The notes under the pieces were generated by a model. The model did no database searches, was not told where the DNA came from, and saw only the letters and a program-made list of their open reading frames with translations. The position numbers and the translations under genes were made by a program. From Chloroflexota bacterium (GTDB lineage: Bacteria; Chloroflexota; UBA6077), in the NCBI GenBank assembly GCA_023380955.1, contig JAMCTB010000244.1, positions 1-60,192 on the forward strand: a DNA stretch of 60,192 nt, written 5' to 3'. Positions 1 to 7,624 of the stretch are shown piece by piece (positions within the stretch are counted from its first letter, which is position 1; each line of letters starts with the position of its first letter).

Positions 1-21
1 TACACGACGCTCTTCCGATCT
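1..21 (+). other. Residual Illumina TruSeq adapter at contig end
   Basis: The first 21 bases match the 3' end of the standard Illumina universal adapter, which finishes ...CGCTCTTCCGATCT. They are not genomic. Biological sequence starts at about base 22, inside an open reading frame. The left edge is therefore an assembly end where a read carried untrimmed adapter. Confidence 0.97.
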
Positions 22-1167
22 ATAAATCCGCCCGGCGATGAGCGGGCGGTGGCCGAGCTGCTTGCCGGGCGGCTGAAGGGGCTGGGAATCCCTGATGTAG
101 AGATTGTGGCCGAGGTGCCCGAGCGCCCCAATGTCATTGCCCGCCTGCCCGGCCACGGCGGCTGGCCGGCACTGTTGTTCAACGGCCATATCGACACAAA
201 GCCAGTGGGAGACCAGTCGAAGTGGCGCACCGACCCGCTGGTGCCTACCATCAAGGATGACGGTTACATATACGGGCTTGGCACCGCCGATATGAAGGGG
301 GCCGTGGCGGCGATGTGCTTCGCCGCGTCCGCTCTGGCGGCGGCATCTACCCGCCCGGCCGGCGATCTGATCCTGGCCTTCACCGCCGACGAGGAGGCCG
401 GCTCCCGCTACGGTGCCCAGTTCCTGGTACAGAAGCAGGGGCTGAAGGCCGACGCCTGCCTGATCGGCGAGCCGTCGGGGTTGACAGAACAATGGGAGTA
501 CCTGGTGCTGGTCTCGCGGGGCATCTCCGCCTTCCGCACGCGCGTGCGCGGCACCCAGATGCACGCCAGCGCCTCCAACATCGTGCCGTGCGTGAACGCC
601 AGCACCAAGATGGCCCAGGTCATGGTGCGGATGGCCAACGATCTGCAGGTGCGCCATCAGCCGCATCCGCTGCTGCCCAAGGGTCCCACCATCAACATCG
701 GCATGCGGGTGGAGAGCGGCGTGTTCTACGGCATCCTGCCGGCCCTGGGGGAGTTTACCAGCGACGTGCGGGTACAGCCGGGGATGTCCTTCGAGCAGGT
801 GAAGGCCGACGTCGAGGGCTTCGTTCAGCGCCTACGGGACGATGACCCCGAGCTGGACATCGAGGTCGAGTTCGAGGAAGGGCCCCTCCGGTGGATCGAG
901 CCGACCGAGGTCTCGGCGGACGAGCCTATCGTCAAGGCGGCCCAGTGGGCGGTCAGGCAGGTGCTGGGGGCGGTGCCGCCGTTCGGGGCCTGCCCCGGCT
1001 GGACGGATTCGCGCTGGACCCAGGGCGAGGGCGGCGTGCCCACCATACCGGCCTTCGGGCCCGGCCTCCTGACGGTATGCCACGGCCCCAACGAGCGGGT
1101 GCCGGTGGAGGGCATCGTCCAGGCGGCAAAGATATACGCGCTGACGGCGGCGCGGTTCCTCGGGTAG
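22..1167 (+). CDS. M20-family metallopeptidase (ArgE/DapE/acetylornithine deacetylase-like), 5' truncated
   Basis: This is a zinc-dependent amidohydrolase of the M20 family, which removes acyl groups from amino acids or cuts small peptides in the cytoplasm. The frame is open from base 22 and begins I-N-P-P-G-D-E, the motif normally found about 10-20 residues into M20 proteins. Only the N-terminus is missing, and the GTG at 49 is internal. Visible metal-site motifs are FNGHIDTKP, GTADMKG and TADEEAG, followed by a dimerisation domain and a C-terminal CHGPNE segment supplying the last ligand. Substrate cannot be read from sequence; acetylornithine deacetylase, succinyl-diaminopimelate desuccinylase or a general peptidase are all possible. 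It converges on the phosphoesterase gene across a repeat-filled gap. Confidence 0.9.
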   Translation: MNPPGDERAVAELLAGRLKGLGIPDVEIVAEVPERPNVIARLPGHGGWPALLFNGHIDTKPVGDQSKWRTDPLVPTIKDDGYIYGLGTADMKGAVAAMCFAASALAAASTRPAGDLILAFTADEEAGSRYGAQFLVQKQGLKADACLIGEPSGLTEQWEYLVLVSRGISAFRTRVRGTQMHASASNIVPCVNASTKMAQVMVRMANDLQVRHQPHPLLPKGPTINIGMRVESGVFYGILPALGEFTSDVRVQPGMSFEQVKADVEGFVQRLRDDDPELDIEVEFEEGPLRWIEPTEVSADEPIVKAAQWAVRQVLGAVPPFGACPGWTDSRWTQGEGGVPTIPAFGPGLLTVCHGPNERVPVEGIVQAAKIYALTAARFLG

Positions 1168-1342
1168 AGGGTAGAAGAGAGTAGGGGCGGACAGTCGTTC
1201 ACTGTCCTCGCCTAGGCGAGTCGTGCCCGAAGGGTATCTCGCCACAGGCGAGTCGCCTGGGCGACCTGCGGTGCGGCGTTGCGCCGCTCCGCTACGGACC
1301 TGTGGCGACCTCTGGGAGAGCGCAGGGGTGAGGCCATGGAGT

Positions 1343-1375
1343 ACCCCTGCGCGGGTTCGAAACCCGCGCAGGGGT
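1343..1375. repeat. Perfect 33-bp palindrome, family 2 (CTGCGCGGGTT type), copy 1
   Basis: The arms are ACCCCTGCGCGGGTT and its exact complement, 15 bp each, around a CGA loop. Related copies lie at 23682-23721 and 27399-27431. The stem is strong enough to act as a transcript end or mRNA 3' stabiliser, but no T-run follows. Confidence 0.9.
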
Positions 1376-1481
1376 TTGGTCCTCTGCGAGAGTTGTGGTT
1401 CCCTCTCCTCGCCACGGCGAGTCGCCTTTGGCGACCTTTGGGAGAGGGCAAGGGTGAGGGGCGATTGGACCTCACCCCCGA

Positions 1482-1506
1482 CCCCTTCTCCCTCTGGGAG
1501 AAGGGG
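1482..1506. terminator. Hairpin between convergent M20 and phosphoesterase genes
   Basis: Arms CCCCTTCTCCC and GGGAGAAGGGG (11 bp, perfect) surround a TCT loop. It lies 31 bp past the phosphoesterase stop on the minus strand and downstream of the M20 gene on the plus strand. It lacks a U-tract, so intrinsic termination is only an inference. The same hairpin type recurs at 33278-33300. Confidence 0.45.
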
Positions 1507-1536
1507 GTTGCCGTTCCCTCTCCTTGCCTGGGTGAG

Positions 1537-2016
1537 CTAGAACTCTTCTGCAATTGGCAGCTCAACGATTTCCGCCTCCAGAGCGCTTCCCCTGATGTGG
1601 AGCAAGGCCACGCTCACCGGCAGGTCGAAGCGGCGCGGTCCGGCGGTGCCTGGGTTCAGGTAGAGCAAGCCTCCCTGCCGTCGACAGGACGGACGATGGG
1701 AGTGGCCGGTAATGAGGGCCGCGAAGCCCGCGGCCGCCGGGTCCAGCTCGAGATTGCCGATGTCGTGGAGCACATACAGCCGTGACTGCCCGACCTCGAT
1801 CACTCTGGTCATAGGAAGCTGCTCTGCCCATTCCCCCCGGTCGGTGTTGCCGCGCACCGTGGCGACAGGAGCGATCTGTTCCAGGGCCGCGAGCACACCG
1901 AGTGCCCCAACATCGCCGGCATGAACGATCAGATCCACGCCATTCAGCGCGCGCAGGGCTTCCGGTCGCAGCAGGCCGTGCGTGTCGGAGATGACGCCGA
2001 TTACGTGCTCGTCCAA
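1537..2016 (-). CDS. YfcE/MJ0936-type metallophosphoesterase
   Basis: This is a 159-residue calcineurin-like phosphoesterase with a binuclear metal centre, likely cytoplasmic. All family motifs are present in order: SDTHG near residue 10, HAGDV near 32, GNTD near 56 and GHSH near 103, followed by LNPGTAG. Length matches the small YfcE group, whose members hydrolyse phosphodiesters in vitro but mostly lack a known physiological substrate. The start is probably the TTG at 2016, 10 bp after the stop of the MFS gene, so it is likely the last gene of the leftward M20-alaX-MFS cluster. No signal peptide or membrane segment is seen. Confidence 0.88.
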   Translation of the reverse strand: MDEHVIGVISDTHGLLRPEALRALNGVDLIVHAGDVGALGVLAALEQIAPVATVRGNTDRGEWAEQLPMTRVIEVGQSRLYVLHDIGNLELDPAAAGFAALITGHSHRPSCRRQGGLLYLNPGTAGPRRFDLPVSVALLHIRGSALEAEIVELPIAEEF

Positions 2017-2026
2017 AGCCGGGCCT

Positions 2027-3274
2027 TCAGTCCGCGGCTATCGAAAGCTGCGGACTCACTCGGCGCAATACCAGGAAAAGGAGGGCGGCCGCCATAGGGA
2101 AGAGGGTCAGCGTGGTCATCGCCGTCAGCAGGCCGGTATGGTCGGCGATGACACCGGTGACGAAGGCCCCCACGCCGCCGGTGACGAAGGCCAGTCCCAG
2201 TATCAGCCCCGAGGCCAGGCCGGCGCTGCGCGGCATAATCTCCTGGGCCATTACCACCGTGATCGGATGGGAGACCTCGATCAGCAGCCCGGCCGCCATC
2301 GCCAGCACGATGGCCAGGAGGCCATCGGTGTGCAGGAACAGGAACATGGCCGGAGCGGTGAGCACAAGCGCCGAGGCGCACGTCTGGATGCGGCCGATGC
2401 GATCGGCAAGGAGGCCGCCGGTCAGCATGCCGATCGACGCTCCCACCAGCAGTAGGAACAGGAAGCGGCTGGCTTCCGACAGGTTCGTCGAGGAGAGGAC
2501 CTGTTGCTTGCCGGTGATGAGGAGCGGGATATAGGACACCATCGATTGGTAGGCCCAGGACTGCATGGCGACGATCAGGACCAGCACGGCCAGACCCAGA
2601 AGGGACACCGACGTGGCGGCGTGGTGACGGGCCGTATGCTGGCCCCTCACCGTGAGAGGGCCGCTGTCCGGCGTCCGGCCGTCATGCCGCCACATTGCCG
2701 TCCCGACCACTGCCGCTCCCAGCAGGCCCGGAATGAGGAGTATCTGCAGGCCGCTCAGTCCCCAGTTGATGATGATCGCGGCGGTGAGCAAGGGGCCGAG
2801 GGCAAACCCGAGCGTGCCGCCGAGCAAGAAGATGGAGACCCCGCTGGCCCGCTGCCGGCCGCCGACCCGGGCGGCATTCATCGCTCCCTGGGGATGAAAG
2901 GCCCCGTTCCCCAGCGCCGCCAGGCAAGTGATGACCACCAGGGAGGTGTAGTCCCAGGCGTTCCCGATCGAGCTCATCAGGACGGCCATCCAGGCGATGC
3001 CGAAGACGGCCAGGTACCGGGTGTTGATGCGATCGGCCAGGAAGCCGAAAAACGGCTGGGATAGCGAGCCTGCGCAGATGAAGAGGGTGCCGACCAGGCC
3101 GACCATGCCGTAGTTGAGATGGAGAGTCGACATAAGCAGCGGATAGGTCATCGGCAGCACGTTGGCGAATACATCGTTGACCAGGTGGCCGAAGGTGACC
3201 GACAGGAGCAGCCGGTTGCGGGCCAGCGCCAACAGGCCGGGGCGGGCCGGGGCGGCCGCTACGCTAGCCTCCAT
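2027..3274 (-). CDS. MFS transporter, fosmidomycin-resistance (Fsr)-like
   Basis: This 415-residue membrane protein has about 12 hydrophobic segments. It opens with an Fsr-type motif, GHLVNDVFANVLPMTYPLL near residue 30, and has a loop FGFLADRINTRYL after the second helix. Family members are proton-driven drug or small-molecule exporters; the substrate here is unknown. The ATG overlaps the 3' end of the AlaX gene by 11 bp, with GAGGGG eight bases upstream, which indicates translational coupling. Sitting between a tRNA-editing protein and a phosphoesterase, it may export a small amino-acid-like or phosphonate compound, but that is a guess from context. Confidence 0.85.
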   Translation of the reverse strand: MEASVAAAPARPGLLALARNRLLLSVTFGHLVNDVFANVLPMTYPLLMSTLHLNYGMVGLVGTLFICAGSLSQPFFGFLADRINTRYLAVFGIAWMAVLMSSIGNAWDYTSLVVITCLAALGNGAFHPQGAMNAARVGGRQRASGVSIFLLGGTLGFALGPLLTAAIIINWGLSGLQILLIPGLLGAAVVGTAMWRHDGRTPDSGPLTVRGQHTARHHAATSVSLLGLAVLVLIVAMQSWAYQSMVSYIPLLITGKQQVLSSTNLSEASRFLFLLLVGASIGMLTGGLLADRIGRIQTCASALVLTAPAMFLFLHTDGLLAIVLAMAAGLLIEVSHPITVVMAQEIMPRSAGLASGLILGLAFVTGGVGAFVTGVIADHTGLLTAMTTLTLFPMAAALLFLVLRRVSPQLSIAAD

Positions 3275-4454
3275 CGGTCAGGCCCCTCAACGCTGCGTCG
3301 ATGGCCTCCTCCAGTCTGTCCGGTGGGACGCCGCCCTGGGCCAGCTCCGGCCGTCCTCCACCGCGCCCGCCCACTGCGGCCGCGGCGAGGCGCAGCAGCA
3401 CCGCGGCATCGGCATTCACCCCCGCTGACCGGGCGAAGACCATGTGCCCCTTCTCTCCCTTCGAGCCCAGCAGCACCACGCGCGGCGCCGCAGCCGTGAT
3501 GCGCTGGGCCAGCCATTTCAGCTCGTCCGGCTTGCGATCGGCGAACACGGCGCGCACCACCTGCACGCCGCCGGCAGGCTCAGCGTGAGCGGTCAGTGCC
3601 GCTGCCTCGTAATCGAGGAGCTGCTGCCGCAGGTCTTCCATCTCCCGCCACAGGGCGTCCCGGTCGGCCAGGGCTTTTGCCACTGCCTGGGGCAGCTCGT
3701 GGGCCCGGGTGCTGAGGGCATCGGCTGCCTCGTAGAGGGCGCGGTTTTTCCAGCGGTAGTCAGCCAGCGCCCGGCCGCCGCAGACGAACTCCACCCTGGT
3801 CTCGGCCCCGCGCCGCTCCCAGCGGATAACCTTGATCAGGCCCACCTCACCGGTGCGCCGGCAGTGGGTGCCTCCGCAGGGGATGCGGTCGAATGCCTCC
3901 ACCTCTACGATCCGTACGTCTCCCTGCCGCGCGGCAAGCTTCCGCAGGTCCATCTCAGCGCTCTCCGCGGAGGAGACGAAGTAGGAGCGGACGGGCCGGT
4001 CCTCGAAGGCCACCCGATTGGCGAGGTCCTCGGCCTGGGCCACCTGCTCAGGCGAGAGGGACGCGGTATCGAGGTCGACAGTAGTGACGTCCCGGCTCAT
4101 ATGGAAGGCTACGGTATGGAGGCCAAGCTCCTGCTCGAATGCCTGCGACAGGATATGCTGGCCGGTATGCTGCTGCATATGGTCGAAGCGGCGGTCCCAG
4201 TCTAGCTCACCCTTCACGCGCCGAGGGAGGGGGCCGCCGGCCAGGCGGTGCACGATCTCCCCATCGCGCTCCAGGACGTCGACCACAGCGACGCCGCCGA
4301 GCCGGCCCATGTCGTGGGGCTGCCCGCCCGAGGTCGGATAGAACAAGGTCCTCTCGAGGACGGCCTCCCAGCCACTATCGGTCTTGGCCTGCGAGACAAC
4401 CCTGGCCGTGAACGTCCGCTGGTAGGGCCGTCGCATATACATCTTTTCGGTCAC
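3264..4454 (-). CDS. AlaX-L-type alanyl-tRNA editing protein with DHHA1 domain
   Basis: This free-standing editing protein is predicted to hydrolyse Ser (or Gly) from mischarged tRNA-Ala in the cytoplasm. It has the alanyl-tRNA synthetase editing domain with zinc-site motifs HMQQHTGQH (about residues 92-100) and CGGTH (about 193-197). A central helical stretch and a C-terminal DHHA1 domain with GGRGGGRPELAQGG follow. At about 396 residues it is the long AlaX form. I chose the GTG at 4454 because AGGAGG lies six bases upstream, inside the last codons of the preceding M20 gene, whose stop ends two bases before. No synthetase catalytic core is present, so this is not a truncated alaS. Confidence 0.92.
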   Translation of the reverse strand: MTEKMYMRRPYQRTFTARVVSQAKTDSGWEAVLERTLFYPTSGGQPHDMGRLGGVAVVDVLERDGEIVHRLAGGPLPRRVKGELDWDRRFDHMQQHTGQHILSQAFEQELGLHTVAFHMSRDVTTVDLDTASLSPEQVAQAEDLANRVAFEDRPVRSYFVSSAESAEMDLRKLAARQGDVRIVEVEAFDRIPCGGTHCRRTGEVGLIKVIRWERRGAETRVEFVCGGRALADYRWKNRALYEAADALSTRAHELPQAVAKALADRDALWREMEDLRQQLLDYEAAALTAHAEPAGGVQVVRAVFADRKPDELKWLAQRITAAAPRVVLLGSKGEKGHMVFARSAGVNADAAVLLRLAAAAVGGRGGGRPELAQGGVPPDRLEEAIDAALRGLTDGG

Positions 4455-4455
4455 G

Positions 4456-5646
4456 CTATGCCTCCTGGGTGAGGGCCTGGGCAAGCGCCGCGTAGCCGGC
4501 CACCCCTCGCACCAGCGCGTCGATTTCGATACGGTCCTCGACGGTGTGAGCGAAGTCTGGCTGGGCCGGGGAGTAGCCGATCACCGGGATGCCCGACTTC
4601 ATCAGGTGGCCGCCGTCGGTGGCGAAGCTCCAGCCGATGACTGGAGGCCGGGCGCCGAAGGTGCGCTCCAGTGCCGCGCCGGCCCGGGCCAGAAGGGGGT
4701 GGCCGGCGGGCAGGATGAAGGAGGGAAATGCAGACGCCATGCTGGTCACGAGGCCGGTATAGGTGCGCGCCTCGTAGACCAGCAGCTCCGCCTCCCCCGT
4801 GCAGCCATCACGAAGGCACTCGGCCAGCAGCGCCCGTATCTGAGCGAGCAACGCGTCGGGGCTGTCGCCCGGGACGTCGCGCCAGTCCAGGTGCAGACTG
4901 CACTCGCCGGGTATCACGTTGCCGCTCCGCTGGTCGGTCAGGTACAGGGTTGGCGCAAGGCTGGCCGGTCCGAGGAATGGGTCGCTCCCCAGACGCAGCT
5001 CGGCGAGGCGGCCGATGAAGGTGGCCATAGTGTAGTGGGGGTTGGCGCCCTGCTGGGGGACGCTGGCGTGCACGGAGCGCCCCTTCACCCGCACGACGAT
5101 CTCGTAGCGGCCGCGGTGGCCGCGGGCCAGGGCGCCGTCGCTGGCCTCGCCGACGACCGCCGCGCCGGGCCGCAGGTGCCCGGTGAGGTGTATGGTCCCC
5201 AGGCCGCCGGTCTCCTCCATCACCGCGGCTGCCACGTAGATGTCTCCCGCGGTACGGATGCCGAGCTGGCGCAGCAGGGCCACGCCGTGGACTATGCTGG
5301 CCAGGGACCCTTTCATATCGCTGGCCCCGCGGCCCCAGATGGCGCCGTCGTGGACCTCGCCGCCGTACGGTGGATATGGCCACGCCGCCGGGTCGCCGGG
5401 GTCCACCACGTCCATATGGCCGTTGAGCTCGAGGGACGGCCCGCCGCCCGTGCCGCGCATCAGGCCGACGACGTTGCCTACCTCGTCGGAGGCGACCTCG
5501 TCGTAGCCCAGGGCCTGCATCTGGTCCCGTATCGCGGCGGCCACCGCTCCCTCCTCGCCGGACAGGCTGGGGGTCTGAACGAGACGCTGGCAGGTAGCTA
5601 CGACGGCGGAGCGCACGCTTTCGGCGGCAGCGAGCAGCGTGTTCAT
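4456..5646 (-). CDS. M20-family hydrolase, YgeY/DapE/ArgE-like
   Basis: This is a 396-residue zinc amidohydrolase. Metal-site motifs are ELNGHMDVVDPGD, GRGASDMKG and VMEETGG, with a dimerisation-domain segment GHRGRYEIVVRVKGRSVHAS and a C-terminal PDFAHTVEDRI. The pattern of GRYEI, FLGPA and GWSFATDGG recalls the YgeY group, annotated as a selenium-metabolism-linked hydrolase, whose real substrate is not established. A deacylase for an N-acyl amino acid or a carboxypeptidase are equally possible. It is the first gene of a tight cluster with alaX, MFS and phosphoesterase. The upstream gap carries a hairpin that separates it from the aldehyde oxidoreductase. Confidence 0.87.
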   Translation of the reverse strand: MNTLLAAAESVRSAVVATCQRLVQTPSLSGEEGAVAAAIRDQMQALGYDEVASDEVGNVVGLMRGTGGGPSLELNGHMDVVDPGDPAAWPYPPYGGEVHDGAIWGRGASDMKGSLASIVHGVALLRQLGIRTAGDIYVAAAVMEETGGLGTIHLTGHLRPGAAVVGEASDGALARGHRGRYEIVVRVKGRSVHASVPQQGANPHYTMATFIGRLAELRLGSDPFLGPASLAPTLYLTDQRSGNVIPGECSLHLDWRDVPGDSPDALLAQIRALLAECLRDGCTGEAELLVYEARTYTGLVTSMASAFPSFILPAGHPLLARAGAALERTFGARPPVIGWSFATDGGHLMKSGIPVIGYSPAQPDFAHTVEDRIEIDALVRGVAGYAALAQALTQEA

Positions 5647-5695
5647 ATGGTCTCCTTCAATCGGCCCTCTTGACCGCTCAGGGCGGGCATAATCA

Positions 5696-5736
5696 GTCCT
5701 CTTCCGCCCGGGCCCGCTCTTCAGGCGGAAGAGGAC
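5696..5736 (-). terminator. Hairpin downstream of AOR
   Basis: Arms GTCCTCTTCCGCC and GGCGGAAGAGGAC (13 bp, perfect) surround a 15-base loop, about 60 bp past the stop of the leftward aldehyde oxidoreductase and before the next gene's start. No T-run follows. It is a plausible transcript end for the DUF362-AOR operon. Confidence 0.5.
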
Positions 5737-5798
5737 GAAGCGGCTAAGCCCAATGGCATCGGCGCGCCCGTCGCGAGCGGCGGGGCATCCGGCTAGGC

Positions 5799-7619
5799 CT
5801 AGGCGATGCCGAGCTCCTCCAGCTTTTCCTTGGTGGGAATGCCGTCGGCCGTCCAGCCCCGCAGCTCGTAGTACTCCTTGAGCTGGCGGGCCAGGTCCGG
5901 CTTCTTGGTCTCCGGCTCGTTGGCCCTGGGCTCCAGAAGCCGGGCCGGCAGGGTGTCGTCGGCCCCCGTGACCCCGGCGCCCAGGTTGAACTGGCGGACC
6001 GTGTTGATGACCCGCTCGCCGACCTGCAGCACTTCCGCGGAATCGTAGTCGAAGCCGGTCGTGACCCTCAGCAGCTCGGCCATGTGCCAGGGGTGTATGC
6101 CGGTCCAGGTGTGCGAGCAGATAGCCAGCGAGTTGACCGCTTCCGCCAGGTCCTGCGCCGCCTTCACCGCGAGGGCCTTGTTCTTCTGCTCCGTTCGCCC
6201 CAGCCGGCCGGTGATGCCCGCCTCGGACACATTGTAGTCCTGCTCGAAGCGCATCGGCAGGCCGTGCTCCCAGGAGGCGCCGCTGGGTCCGGTGGCGTAG
6301 GCGCTGGCCTGGCTGAAGTAGGACCGCGGATCGTGCATCGGCGGCTCCAGTCCCTTAACGTGCACGGCGTAGGCCTCGCTCCCCTTGCCGATGGCGGCGG
6401 CGGCCTTCTTCACACCCTGGCCCAGGGTCGCGCCCAATCCCTTTGCCTCACCGATGTCCTCGATGAGGCCGATGATGGCGGCGGGATTGCCCCAGCTCAG
6501 GTCACGGCCGGCTTCGGCCTTACTGACGGCACCCTTCTCGAAGGCCTCCATCGCGAAGGCGATGGCACCGGCGGTGGAGATGGGGTCGAGGCCCAGCCGG
6601 GCGCACATATCGTTGGCTCTGATGGCGACCTTCAGGTCGCGATTGCCCACCAGGGGACCGAAGCCGGCGATGGCCTCGTGGTCTGGCCCCGGCCCGTCGA
6701 CGCTGTATGTCTCCTCGACGACGGTCACCTGGCGAACGCACCGGATGGGGCAGCGGTCGCAGGCCTCGCGCGGGTCGCCCAGGACGGCTTCGTAAGACGG
6801 CGTCCCCAACGGCGCGCAGTCCTCGGCCCCGGCAGCCATCTGCCAGTTGCGCAGCGGTATCTCGCCGCGATACCAGGCCGTGTCCATCCACTGGGAGGGG
6901 CCGACGTTGGCGAGGGGCGTCAGCATGCGATAGGTGGCCATCCGATGAGTCCAAAAGCTGTTCAGGTCGCGGGCTTTGCCGCTGTCGGCGACGGCAGTAC
7001 GCTTGGTGCCGCGCACGGCGATGGCCTTCAGGTTCTTGGATCCCATCACTGCGCCGATGCCGCCCCGGGTAGGCAGCCCTCCCTCGTTGTTCTGAATGGT
7101 GGCGATGGGGACCTGCTTTTCGCCGGCCGGGCCGATGGCCGATACCCTTGTCCTTCCGCCCAGCTCTTCGGCGATAGCCGCCTGGGTCTCGAAGGTGTCC
7201 TTGCCCCAGATGGCTTCGGCGCTGTGGATCTCCACGCCATTAGGGCCGATAGAGATGTAGACGGGCTTGTCCGACTTGCCTTCGACGATGAGGGCATCGT
7301 AGCCGGCGGCCTTGAGGTTGCCGCCCCAGAAGCCGGAGCAGGTCCCGCCGGTCCAGATGCCGGTCTCGGGCGATTTGGTGCAGACGCCGTAGGTCGATGC
7401 GGTGGGGAAGCCGGTGCCGGCCAGGGGACCGGCGGCGAAGACGATCTTGTTCTCCGGCCCCAATGGGTCGACCTTGGGGGAAACGCTGTCGACGAACAGC
7501 TTGGTGGCCAGGCCCAGCCCGCCGATGTAGGCGCGCGCTGTCTCAGGCGGCAGCGCCGCCTCAGCGGTCTTGCCGGTGGTCAGGTCTACCCGCAGGATCT
7601 TTCCGCTATAGCCTTCCAC
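5799..7619 (-). CDS. aor: Aldehyde:ferredoxin oxidoreductase (tungsten-dependent AOR), copy 1
   Basis: This 606-residue enzyme is predicted to oxidise aldehydes to acids (or reduce acids) with ferredoxin, using a tungsto-bispterin and one [4Fe-4S] cluster in the cytoplasm. The N-terminus has the family look (YSGKILRVDLTTG). The cluster ligands C-x2-C-x3-C are at 287, 290 and 294 with the distal Cys near 500. The pterin-binding segment MCARLGLDPISTAG lies near 338-350. Length is normal. It follows the DUF362 gene by 5 bp, so the two are co-transcribed. Aldehyde substrate cannot be inferred. Identity to the second AOR at 38 kb is moderate, so they are not recent duplicates. Confidence 0.95.
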   Translation of the reverse strand: MEGYSGKILRVDLTTGKTAEAALPPETARAYIGGLGLATKLFVDSVSPKVDPLGPENKIVFAAGPLAGTGFPTASTYGVCTKSPETGIWTGGTCSGFWGGNLKAAGYDALIVEGKSDKPVYISIGPNGVEIHSAEAIWGKDTFETQAAIAEELGGRTRVSAIGPAGEKQVPIATIQNNEGGLPTRGGIGAVMGSKNLKAIAVRGTKRTAVADSGKARDLNSFWTHRMATYRMLTPLANVGPSQWMDTAWYRGEIPLRNWQMAAGAEDCAPLGTPSYEAVLGDPREACDRCPIRCVRQVTVVEETYSVDGPGPDHEAIAGFGPLVGNRDLKVAIRANDMCARLGLDPISTAGAIAFAMEAFEKGAVSKAEAGRDLSWGNPAAIIGLIEDIGEAKGLGATLGQGVKKAAAAIGKGSEAYAVHVKGLEPPMHDPRSYFSQASAYATGPSGASWEHGLPMRFEQDYNVSEAGITGRLGRTEQKNKALAVKAAQDLAEAVNSLAICSHTWTGIHPWHMAELLRVTTGFDYDSAEVLQVGERVINTVRQFNLGAGVTGADDTLPARLLEPRANEPETKKPDLARQLKEYYELRGWTADGIPTKEKLEELGIA

Positions 7620-7624
7620 TTATA

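Larger units (their letters stand above)
1195..1536. repeat. Intergenic mosaic of short palindromic modules
   Basis: This gap between convergent genes holds no credible ORF and is packed with short inverted repeats. In order it contains an 18-bp module TCGTGCCCGAAGGGTATC (1221-1238), a module shared with 22.83 kb that ends GCTCCGCTACGGACC, a 33-bp palindrome (1343-1375), and a 44-bp block (1401-1444) identical to 33197-33240. It closes with a CCCCTTCTCCC hairpin (1482-1506). The same modules recur in other gaps in different order and orientation. Confidence 0.8.

Noticed and set aside
1195..1536. CRISPR array suspected from repeated palindromes
   Set aside because: There are no regular direct repeats with uniform spacers; modules differ in order, spacing and orientation, and there are no cas genes.
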